This document shows positions 50,753 through 57,916 of a DNA stretch of 64,000 nucleotides, one piece after another; positions within the stretch are counted from its first letter, which is position 1; every line of letters begins with the position of its first letter. Location of the stretch: positions 1 through 64,000 of the forward strand of contig JAZQNO010000021.1 in NCBI GenBank assembly GCA_045627385.1, given 5' to 3'. The position numbers and the translations under genes are program-made. The notes beneath the pieces are model-generated. The model worked only from the letters and a program-made list of their open reading frames with translations, was not told the origin of the DNA and ran no database searches. Source of the stretch: UBA1757 sp045627385 (GTDB lineage Bacteria; Bacteroidota; Bacteroidia; Bacteroidales; UBA1402).

Positions 50753-50829
50753 GGCTCCGTAGCTTAATTGAATAGAGCATCTGACTACGGATCAGAAGGT
50801 TGCAGGTTTGAATCCCGCCGGAGTCACCA
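50753..50829 (+). tRNA. tRNA-Arg (anticodon ACG)
   Basis: Cloverleaf: acceptor GGCTCCG with CGGAGTC, anticodon stem TCTGA/TCAGA around CTACGGA (anticodon ACG), and an encoded CCA end. Unusual details: the D loop has A at position 19 instead of G, and the T loop is TTTGAAT with T at 56 instead of C, so the tertiary 19-56 pair would be A-U; positions 15 and 48 would also pair as A-U. The T stem contains one A-C mismatch (51-63). Confidence 0.93.
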
Positions 50830-50836
50830 AGAAATC

Positions 50837-50875
50837 AAAAACCCCGATGAATTCGTTTTCACCGGGGTTTTTCTT
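50837..50875. terminator. bidirectional terminator between tRNA-Arg and htpG
   Basis: AAAAACCCCG at 50837-50846 pairs with CGGGGTTTTT at 50863-50872, with further pairing inside. A-run and T-run flank it, so it can serve the tRNA and the convergent htpG gene. Confidence 0.85.
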
Positions 50876-50896
50876 TTATACAGAATGGCTTGAAAA

Positions 50897-52843
50897 TCAA
50901 CCTTTCAGAATCTGATAGCTGCGTTTGATGAAACGGTCGAGGGCTTCGCCTTTCAACATGCCCTTGTTGAGCAGCGAGAGATCGATCATCTGGCTGACCT
51001 GTTCTTTTTCTTCAGCATTGAGCATGGCCATCAGACGGAATTTCTTCTCTTCGGGCTTGCCTTCCTTGTCTTCGGCTTGAGGCTCTTCGACGCTTTCGAA
51101 TTTGACTTCAGCCAAGAGTTTCTTCACCAGCTCGTTGTCGGTATTGACCACCATGTCGAAGCTGTCGGGCATTTCACCATAGAAGCCCATTCCGGCCTGC
51201 AAGGCCGACATGTCCTTCATACGGCGCATGAACTCGTTCTGGGTAAGGAGGACGGGCAGATTGTCGGCTCCGAGATTTTCGAGCTTGACGTCGAAGCGAA
51301 CTTTGTCGATTTGCGGCAGTCCGCCCTGGAAAATGTCTTTCAGCTTGTCTTGCTCTTCCTGGCTCAGACTGATGGCCGATTTGTCGGCTTTCGGAATCAG
51401 ATTGTCGATGACGTCGCTGTCGACGCGCACAAAACGGGTCTTTTCCAGTCGCGATTCCAGATGCTGCATATAGGGCACATCCAGTTCGCCGTTCATCAGC
51501 AGCACGTCGTATCCTTTCTGACGGGCGGCTTCTATATAGGAGTACTGAGCTTCCTTGTCGGAGGCGTAGAGGCAGACGAGCGTGTCGTCTTTGTCGGTCT
51601 GCGACGAGGAAACCAATGACTTGTATTCGTCAATCGTGAAATACTTTTCGTCGGTGTTCTGCAGCAGAACGAATTTCTGAGCCTTGTCCCAGAATTTTTC
51701 CTCCGTCAGCAGGCCGTATTCGATGAAGATTTTCAGGTCGTTCCATTTTTCTTCAAACTGCTTGCGGTCATCGTTGAAAATCTTCTGCAGACTGTCGCCC
51801 ACCTTCTTGAGAATGTGGTTGGAGATTTTCTTGACATTGGCATCGCTCTGCAGATAGGAACGCGATACGTTCAGAGGAATGTCCGGAGAATCGATGACAC
51901 CATGGAGCAGCGTGAGGAAATTGGGCACGATGCCTTCCACTGAATCGGTCACGAACACCTGGTTGCAATAGAGTTGGATTTTGTTCTTCTGAATTTCCAC
52001 GCTGTTGTGGATTTTGGGGAAATACAGAATGCCGGTCAGTTTGAAGGGGTAGTCGACATTGAGATGGATGTGGAACAGCGGTTCGTCGGTATAAGGGTAG
52101 AGCGCCTGATAGAACTTGTTGTAATCCTCTTCGGTCATGTCGCTGGGCTTGCGTGTCCAGGCAGGTTCGGTCTCGTTGATTTGGTTGGCTTCGTCGGTTT
52201 CCACCTGCTTGCCGTCCTTCCACTGTTTCTTCTTGCCGAAAATCACGGGTACCGGCAAAAAACGGCAATACTTTTTCAGCAGGCCTTCGATGGTGTCTTC
52301 TTTGAGAAATTCCTTGGAATCGTCCGCTATGTGCAGAACGATGTCGGTACCGCGGTCTTCACGCGAATCTTCTTCGATGGTGTAGGCTGGCGAACCGTCG
52401 CATGCCCAGCGCACGGCTTGGGCGTCGGCTTGCCAGGAGCGGGTGATGATTTCCACCTTTTCAGCCACCATGAACGCCGAGTAGAATCCAAGGCCGAAAT
52501 GGCCGATGATGGCATTGGCGTCGTTCTTGTATTTTTCCAGGAACTCTTCGGCGCCGGAGAAAGCTATCTGGTTGATGTAACGGTCGATTTCGTCCGCGGT
52601 CATACCGATGCCCCGGTCACTGACCGTGAGCGTCTTGGCCTTTTTGTTCAGGCGCACCTCCACCTGAAGTTCGCCCGTTTCGCCCTGAAACTGCCCGCAA
52701 GAAGCGAGTGTCTTCAGCTTTTGGGTGGCGTCGACGGCGTTGGAGACCAGTTCGCGCAGGAAAATCTCCTGGTCGCTGTAAAGAAATTTTTTGATGACGG
52801 GGAAAATGTTGTCAGTCGTAACCCCGATGTTGCCTGTTTGCAT
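50897..52843 (-). CDS. htpG: molecular chaperone HtpG (Hsp90)
   Basis: The 648-residue Hsp90 homologue folds client proteins during stress. The ATPase domain has LRELVSNAVDATQKL (with Asn replacing nothing essential: the catalytic glutamate and ATP-binding asparagine are in place), DRGIGMT and GHFGLGFYSAF. The middle and C-terminal dimer domains follow. It lies 48 bases downstream of clpC on the same strand, so the two chaperones may share a transcript. I saw no heat-shock element such as CIRCE. Confidence 0.96.
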   Translation of the reverse strand: MQTGNIGVTTDNIFPVIKKFLYSDQEIFLRELVSNAVDATQKLKTLASCGQFQGETGELQVEVRLNKKAKTLTVSDRGIGMTADEIDRYINQIAFSGAEEFLEKYKNDANAIIGHFGLGFYSAFMVAEKVEIITRSWQADAQAVRWACDGSPAYTIEEDSREDRGTDIVLHIADDSKEFLKEDTIEGLLKKYCRFLPVPVIFGKKKQWKDGKQVETDEANQINETEPAWTRKPSDMTEEDYNKFYQALYPYTDEPLFHIHLNVDYPFKLTGILYFPKIHNSVEIQKNKIQLYCNQVFVTDSVEGIVPNFLTLLHGVIDSPDIPLNVSRSYLQSDANVKKISNHILKKVGDSLQKIFNDDRKQFEEKWNDLKIFIEYGLLTEEKFWDKAQKFVLLQNTDEKYFTIDEYKSLVSSSQTDKDDTLVCLYASDKEAQYSYIEAARQKGYDVLLMNGELDVPYMQHLESRLEKTRFVRVDSDVIDNLIPKADKSAISLSQEEQDKLKDIFQGGLPQIDKVRFDVKLENLGADNLPVLLTQNEFMRRMKDMSALQAGMGFYGEMPDSFDMVVNTDNELVKKLLAEVKFESVEEPQAEDKEGKPEEKKFRLMAMLNAEEKEQVSQMIDLSLLNKGMLKGEALDRFIKRSYQILKG

Positions 52844-52891
52844 AGTGCTTATTTTTTATGTGACAATTTGTTGTTGGAGACTGAAATTATG

Positions 52892-55444
52892 TCAGTCGAC
52901 AGGAGCTTGCAGCACGATGTCCTTTCCGTCGGCCGAAAGTTCTGTGAAAATCTTGACGGGCCGGTCGCCGGTCCGATCCTGACGGTGTGCGAGCACCCAT
53001 TGAGCCAGATTGTCCTCCAGGTAGCGCTGGATGGCTCTTTTCAGCGGACGGGCGCCGAATTGGATGTCGTAGCCTTCGCGGGCGATGAAATCTTTGGCTT
53101 CGTCGCTGAGCGTCAATTCGTAACCCAGTTGACGGACGCGTTCCGTGAAGGGCTTCAGCTCCAGGTCGATGATGCGGGAGATGTCGTCTTTCGACAACTG
53201 GTCGAAGAAGACGGTGTCGTCGATGCGGTTGAGGAATTCGGGCGAGAAAGTCTTGCTGATGGCCTTGTTGATGACATTTTTGGAATATTCGTTGACCGCG
53301 TCTTTGTTGTCGGGCATGCCGAATCCGACACCTTTGCCGAACTCCTTCAACTGGCGGGTTCCGACATTTGAAGTCATGATGAGGATGGTGTTCTTGAAGT
53401 CGATGCGACGGCCCATGCTGTCGGTCAGACGGCCTTCGTCCATCACCTGAAGCAAGAGGTTGAAGACGTCGGGATGGGCTTTTTCGATTTCATCGAGCAA
53501 CACCACGCTGTAGGGCTTGCGGCGAACCTTTTCGGTCAGTTGTCCGCCTTCGTCGTAGCCGATGTATCCCGGAGGCGCTCCGACCAGACGTGAAACGGTG
53601 TATTTTTCCATGAATTCGCTCATGTCTATGCGGATCAGAGCGTCCTTGGAGTCGAACATGCTCTCCGATATCAGTTTGGCCAGATGGGTCTTTCCCACAC
53701 CCGTAGGACCGACGAACAGGAAGGTGCCGATGGGCTTGTTGGGATCTTTCAGACCGATTCGGTTTCGCTGGATGGCCTTTACGACGGCATCAACGGCTTT
53801 ATCCTGGCCGATGATCTTGGATTTCAAGTCGTCCGACATGTGAAGCAGCCGGTCGCCTTCTTCTTGAGCGATGCGCTGAACGGGGATGCCTGACATGGTG
53901 GAAACCACTTGTGCAATGAGTTCCTCATCGACCGGTTTTCGCTGAGTGTCAGAGTCTTTAGCCCAATCTTCCTTCATGCGGTCAAGCATTTCCTTGGCGT
54001 GTTTGCTGCGGTCGCGGTATTCGGCGGCGAGTTCGTAATTCTGGCCTGTGACGGCCAGCTTCTTCTGCGTGTTCAAGTCGTCGATTTCCTTTTCCAACTT
54101 TTCGATTTCCACAGGAACATGCACATTTTCAATATGGATTCGTGCGCCTGCCTCGTCCAGGGCGTCGATGGCCTTGTCCGGGAAGTTGCGGTCGCCGATG
54201 TAGCGTTCGGTCAGGCGGACGCAGGCTTTCAGCGCCTCGTCGCTGTAGGTGACGTTGTGATGCTTTTCGTAACGGTCTTTGATGTTGTGGAGAATCTGAA
54301 GGGTTTCCTCGGGCGAGGTCGCATCCACAATGATTTTCTGGAAACGGCGCTCAAGGGCTCCGTCTTTTTCGATGCTCTTTCTGTATTCGTCCAGCGTCGT
54401 GGCGCCGATGCACTGGATGCGGCCCCGGGCCAGGGCGGGCTTGAGCATGTTGGCGGCGTCCATCGAGCCGCTGGCGTTGCCGGCGCCCACCAGATTGTGG
54501 ATTTCGTCGACAAACAGGATGATGTCGGGATTTTCCTCCAGTTCGGAAATGACCGCCTTCATGCGTTCTTCAAACTGTCCGCGGTATTTGGTGCCGGCCA
54601 CCAGAGACGCCAGGTCGAGCGAAATGATGCGTTTGTCAAACAGCATTCTGGACACTTTGCGTTCGGTGATGCGGATGGCCAGACCCTCCACAATGGCCGA
54701 TTTGCCGACGCCCGGTTCGCCTATGAGGACGGGGTTGTTCTTCTTGCGACGGCTCAGAATCTGCGCCAGGCGGGTCATCTCTTCTTCGCGGCCTACGACC
54801 GGATCCAGCCGGCCTTCCAAGGCAGCTGCCGTCAGGTCGTGACCGAAATTGTCGAGGGCAGGGGTGTCCTTGCCGCCGTTTCCGTTTTGAGCGGCAGTCC
54901 CCGGCTGGGCGTTCTGTTTCCAGGAATCCGGTTTTGAAGATCCGCTGCCGGGAATCAGGTCGCCTTCCTCCTCGTCTTCCGATTCGAAGAAACCGGACTT
55001 TGGCGTGCGGCCTGTCAGAAAACGCAAGGCGTGGTCATAGCTGGCGCCGCGCTGACCGAGCAGGTCGCAGGCCAGGTTGTGGTCTTCGCGCATGATGCCC
55101 AGCAGCAGATGCTCGGCTTTGAGCCGATCGCTTTTGAGCTGGCGCGCCTCCAAGGCCGACAGTTTGAGTATCTTCTCGGCCTGGGTGCTGAAGGTCATGC
55201 CGGCCACTTCGGGCTGTGCCTCCTGCAGAGCGGTAGTGTCGTAAATGCAGGATTTCAAGTCCATAGGGTCGATGTTTATTTTTTTCATATATTCGACAGC
55301 TTTGTTGCTGTTCTCGAGAATCAGCCCGAGCAGCAGATGTTCCGGATTGATTCGTCCGTAACCGAGCCGGGAGGCTTCCTGAGAACTGAGGGAAAGCACC
55401 TTCCGCATCTCTTCACTGATGTTGTCTGGTATGGTGTAGGACAT
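52892..55444 (-). CDS. clpC: ATP-dependent Clp protease ATP-binding subunit ClpC
   Basis: The 850-residue unfoldase has a double Clp_N repeat at the start (about 1-150), two AAA+ domains with Walker A GEPGVGKSA (about 244) and GPTGVGKTH (about 580), and a UvrB/C-type middle segment (EKLEKEIDDLNTQKK). It feeds damaged or tagged proteins into ClpP. The spacer before the first AAA domain is rich in Gly, Ser and Asn. It lies 87 bases after the LysR gene and 48 before htpG. Confidence 0.95.
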   Translation of the reverse strand: MSYTIPDNISEEMRKVLSLSSQEASRLGYGRINPEHLLLGLILENSNKAVEYMKKINIDPMDLKSCIYDTTALQEAQPEVAGMTFSTQAEKILKLSALEARQLKSDRLKAEHLLLGIMREDHNLACDLLGQRGASYDHALRFLTGRTPKSGFFESEDEEEGDLIPGSGSSKPDSWKQNAQPGTAAQNGNGGKDTPALDNFGHDLTAAALEGRLDPVVGREEEMTRLAQILSRRKKNNPVLIGEPGVGKSAIVEGLAIRITERKVSRMLFDKRIISLDLASLVAGTKYRGQFEERMKAVISELEENPDIILFVDEIHNLVGAGNASGSMDAANMLKPALARGRIQCIGATTLDEYRKSIEKDGALERRFQKIIVDATSPEETLQILHNIKDRYEKHHNVTYSDEALKACVRLTERYIGDRNFPDKAIDALDEAGARIHIENVHVPVEIEKLEKEIDDLNTQKKLAVTGQNYELAAEYRDRSKHAKEMLDRMKEDWAKDSDTQRKPVDEELIAQVVSTMSGIPVQRIAQEEGDRLLHMSDDLKSKIIGQDKAVDAVVKAIQRNRIGLKDPNKPIGTFLFVGPTGVGKTHLAKLISESMFDSKDALIRIDMSEFMEKYTVSRLVGAPPGYIGYDEGGQLTEKVRRKPYSVVLLDEIEKAHPDVFNLLLQVMDEGRLTDSMGRRIDFKNTILIMTSNVGTRQLKEFGKGVGFGMPDNKDAVNEYSKNVINKAISKTFSPEFLNRIDDTVFFDQLSKDDISRIIDLELKPFTERVRQLGYELTLSDEAKDFIAREGYDIQFGARPLKRAIQRYLEDNLAQWVLAHRQDRTGDRPVKIFTELSADGKDIVLQAPVD

Positions 55445-55531
55445 AAATGTGGTTATTATATTGTGCGGTCCGCCGGGGGCCGGTGCTTAGCGGTACGCAA
55501 AAAGCTTGCCAGCCGACAAAATGTCAGCCTG

Positions 55532-56422
55532 TCACAAGACGTTGAAATGTTCCGCGTCCTTGACCAGCATTTCCGTGAAGACTTTGGCCGCGCGTTTGCG
55601 GTAACCGTCGCGGAGAAAATGCACGCAACCGACCATTTCCCGATCGAGTCCGTCAATTTTGACCGCCTTCATATAGGGATAGTAACACACGGCCAATGTC
55701 GACAGAATCCCCACCATGTTGGTTCCGGACAGCATGTCGATGATGATGTTGGGTTCATTCAGTTCCATCCGTACGTTCAACGGGTTTGTGTCCACATTGA
55801 TGAAACGGTCGAATGTCTTTCGTGACTGAAGGCCGGCGCCGGGCAGGATGATGCCGAACGAAGATGCCTCCTTCAGACTCATCGATTTCCTGTCGGCCAG
55901 CGGATGCTCTTTTCGGACGATGGCCGCCAGCCGGGTCTGGAAAATGGGAATGGAAACCAGGTCCTCATAAATGGATGCCGGTTTGAAAGCCACGATCAGA
56001 TCCAGTTTGCCGTCCTTCAGCCGTTCGTGCAGGTCGGTGGCTGTGCTGTACAGGACATTGAGTTTGACATTGTGGTAGGCTTTGACGAAATCCTTCAGGG
56101 CAAAGGTGACCAGACGGCTGAAAGAGTGGGTAAGGCCTATGTTCAAGGTCCCGGCCAGGCCTTCTTTGAGATCGGTCGCACGCTGCAGGCAGGAGTTGGC
56201 CGTCTCCAGGGTCTGCTTGGCCAGAGGCAGCAGTTCCTGCCCGGTTTCTGTCAGCTGTACGCTGTGAGGCTTGCGTTTGAACAGTTCGCAGTCAAGTTCC
56301 GCTTCCAACTGACGGATCTGCTGAGAAAGAGTGCCCTGCGTGATGAAAAGTTTTTTGGCTCCAAGTGAAAAACTGAGCGTTTCAGCGACTGCTACAAAAT
56401 ACTTCAATTGCCTGATTTCCAT
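55532..56422 (-). CDS. LysR-family regulator, probably of oxidative stress (OxyR-like)
   Basis: The 296-residue protein has the LysR winged helix at the N-terminus (MEIRQLKYFVAVAETLSFSLGAKKLFITQGTLSQQIRQLEAEL, in pieces within 1-45) and a periplasmic-binding-protein-like effector domain. I chose the start at 56422; the upstream ATG at 56482 would lie in the repeat region. No pair of conserved OxyR redox cysteines was recognised: the domain holds few cysteines, so peroxide sensing in the OxyR way is unproven. It is divergent from the superoxide reductase gene, which is its most likely target. Confidence 0.85.
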   Translation of the reverse strand: MEIRQLKYFVAVAETLSFSLGAKKLFITQGTLSQQIRQLEAELDCELFKRKPHSVQLTETGQELLPLAKQTLETANSCLQRATDLKEGLAGTLNIGLTHSFSRLVTFALKDFVKAYHNVKLNVLYSTATDLHERLKDGKLDLIVAFKPASIYEDLVSIPIFQTRLAAIVRKEHPLADRKSMSLKEASSFGIILPGAGLQSRKTFDRFINVDTNPLNVRMELNEPNIIIDMLSGTNMVGILSTLAVCYYPYMKAVKIDGLDREMVGCVHFLRDGYRKRAAKVFTEMLVKDAEHFNVL

Positions 56423-56461
56423 AGGATATATGTTTATATGTCGGTGTAAAGATACCGCTGT

Positions 56462-56489
56462 TATTGAGAAAATCAATAGCAACTATTGA
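56462..56489. promoter_or_regulatory. three phased TATTGA repeats, candidate LysR binding site
   Basis: TATTGA at 56462-56467, its complement TCAATA at 56473-56478 and TATTGA at 56484-56489 start exactly 11 bases apart, one helical turn each. They lie in the divergent gap, about 55-82 bases before the expected superoxide reductase transcript start, where LysR proteins usually bind to activate. Confidence 0.65.
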
Positions 56490-56532
56490 AAAAAAGTAAC
56501 GAAACCGATAACAACCCGATTCGGAGGCCATC

Positions 56533-56540
56533 TACTTTTG
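56533..56540 (+). promoter_or_regulatory. -7 box of the superoxide reductase promoter
   Basis: TACTTTTG matches TAnnTTTG. The -33 position (about 56509-56512) reads TAAC or similar and not TTTG, which fits a promoter that needs an activator. Confidence 0.65.
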
Positions 56541-56593
56541 GACCGTCAAGAACGTTCAGGACAGAATTTGTTTAACTTCAAAACCTTACGAAA

Positions 56594-57013
56594 ATGAAAG
56601 TTGTATTTTATTTGTGCGAGAAATGCGGAAATGTGGTTGTCAAGTTTGTTGACAGCGGCGTAACTCCCGATTGTTGCGGACAGCCCATGCACGAACTGGT
56701 TCCCAACATCAGTGACGGTGCGGGTGAAAAACATGTGCCCGTCGTGAAGCGTATCAGTGACGACTCCATCAGTGTCAAGGTGGGAGAGACACCCCATCCG
56801 ATGACCGGAAAACACTACATCCGCTTCGTTTGTGTCGTCTTTGAAAACCGGATTCAGACAGTATGGTTCCAACCGGACGACAAGCCCGAATGCCGTATCC
56901 ATACGGCGGGCGACAAAGTACTCGCCGTGTACGAGTACTGCAATCTCCACGGCTTGTGGATGACCGACAAAGTGCCGGAAAAGGCTCCATGTACGTTCTG
57001 TTTCTTCTTTTAA
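56594..57013 (+). CDS. superoxide reductase (desulfoferrodoxin)
   Basis: The 139-residue protein removes superoxide by reducing it to hydrogen peroxide without making oxygen, the way anaerobes prefer. It has the N-terminal desulforedoxin-like iron site (Cys8, Cys11 in CEKC and the pair CC at 28-29) and the C-terminal catalytic iron site with EKHVPV, HPM, HYI and CNLHG supplying the four histidines and one cysteine. It heads a three-gene unit with lipocalin and rubredoxin; rubredoxin is the known electron donor of this enzyme. Confidence 0.95.
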   Translation: MKVVFYLCEKCGNVVVKFVDSGVTPDCCGQPMHELVPNISDGAGEKHVPVVKRISDDSISVKVGETPHPMTGKHYIRFVCVVFENRIQTVWFQPDDKPECRIHTAGDKVLAVYEYCNLHGLWMTDKVPEKAPCTFCFFF

Positions 57014-57026
57014 TTTGCCACCTATT

Positions 57027-57608
57027 ATGAAAAAACCGATATTAACTCTTATCGCCATGATTCCTTTTATGTCCTGTGCTGCAAGTCCTGTTGCGGACAA
57101 TTCGCCTCAGACCGTAGTCGATGTCGGCCGTTTCCTCGGCCGATGGTATGAGATTGCGCGGTATGACCACGTTTTCGAACGCGGAATGAGCGGGACGCAG
57201 GCCGAGTATGCTCTCAATGGTGACGGCACGATGGCCGTCACCAACTCGGGCTGGAGAAACGGAAAGTTCCAAAACCGTTCCGGTGTGGCCAAATGGCCCG
57301 ACCCGGAAAACGCTCCCGGACATTTGCGAGTGTCTTTCTTCAAACCCTTCTATTCGGATTACCGCATTCTGAAGGTCAACGAAGACTACAGCTACGCCGT
57401 CATCGGTGGTTCGTCCGACAAGTATCTCTGGATCCTGTCCAGAACGCCCCTGCTGGAAGACGATGTCGTGTCCGGCATTCTGGACGAGATCGAAACGCGG
57501 GGCTATGACACGTCCCGTCTGCTATGGGTTGACCAAAGTATCAATTTCAATGATGACAACTATGAAAGAGAACCTTTATCAATGCTCTGTATGTGGATAT
57601 ATTTATGA
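57027..57608 (+). CDS. bacterial lipocalin (Blc-like lipoprotein)
   Basis: The 193-residue protein has a lipoprotein signal (MKKPILTLIAMIPFMSC, modified Cys17) and the lipocalin opening DVGRFLGRWYEIARYDHVFE with the GxW motif. Later strands carry GHLRVSFFKPFYSDYRIL and YLWILSRTPLLEDD. Bacterial lipocalins carry fatty or lyso-lipids in the envelope and help repair membranes under stress. The ATG at 57027 is preferred to a TTG 12 bases earlier. The last 47 bases overlap the rubredoxin gene in another frame; the final ~15 residues are atypical for the family and probably exist because of that overlap. Confidence 0.88.
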   Translation: MKKPILTLIAMIPFMSCAASPVADNSPQTVVDVGRFLGRWYEIARYDHVFERGMSGTQAEYALNGDGTMAVTNSGWRNGKFQNRSGVAKWPDPENAPGHLRVSFFKPFYSDYRILKVNEDYSYAVIGGSSDKYLWILSRTPLLEDDVVSGILDEIETRGYDTSRLLWVDQSINFNDDNYEREPLSMLCMWIYL

Positions 57609-57726
57609 GCCGTCGACAGGCGACTCCGACGGGAATGTCGAACCCGGCACCGAGTTCGGAGATCTTCCTGACGAGTGGACCTGCCCGATCTGTCAGGCCG
57701 AACAGTATCGGTTTGTCAAAATCTAG
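57562..57726 (+). CDS. rubredoxin
   Basis: The 54-residue protein is a rubredoxin with two CxxC-type knuckles: CSVCGYIYEP and CPICQAEQY, with the usual GDLPDEWTCP before the second. The single iron it holds transfers electrons, most likely to the superoxide reductase made from the same transcript. The ATG at 57562 lies inside the lipocalin gene, out of frame with it. The product is just the right length for the family. Confidence 0.93.
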   Translation: MKENLYQCSVCGYIYEPSTGDSDGNVEPGTEFGDLPDEWTCPICQAEQYRFVKI

Positions 57727-57737
57727 CTGAATTTTCC

Positions 57738-57780
57738 GTCCGGGAGGCCGTCCGAGCGTTGTAGGACGGTCTTCTCGGAC
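57738..57780 (+). other. long imperfect hairpin after rubredoxin
   Basis: A stem of about 14 base pairs (arms 57738-57753 and 57764-57780, one bulge) with a ten-base loop. No T-run follows, so it is not a normal intrinsic terminator; it may end the transcript with help or protect its 3' end. Confidence 0.5.
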
Positions 57781-57848
57781 CAGAAAAAAGAGATTGTCAG
57801 ATATGCTTTTCCAGCATGAAAAAAACGGTGCTCAAAGTTGAAAAAACA

Positions 57849-57880
57849 TTTGTTTGTTAGATGGAAAAACGCTACATTTA
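57849..57880 (+). promoter_or_regulatory. gyrA promoter
   Basis: TTTG at 57849-57852, 20 bases, then TACATTTA at 57873-57880, one mismatch from TAnnTTTG at the last base. The gyrA start follows 37 bases later. Confidence 0.55.
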
Positions 57881-57916
57881 CATGCTTTTTGGCAACATCT
57901 GATAAAGACTACTCAA

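Noticed and set aside
51974..53371. A 465-codon plus-strand frame across htpG and the end of clpC
   Set aside because: It runs through two certain chaperone genes and their intergenic gap and has no domain.
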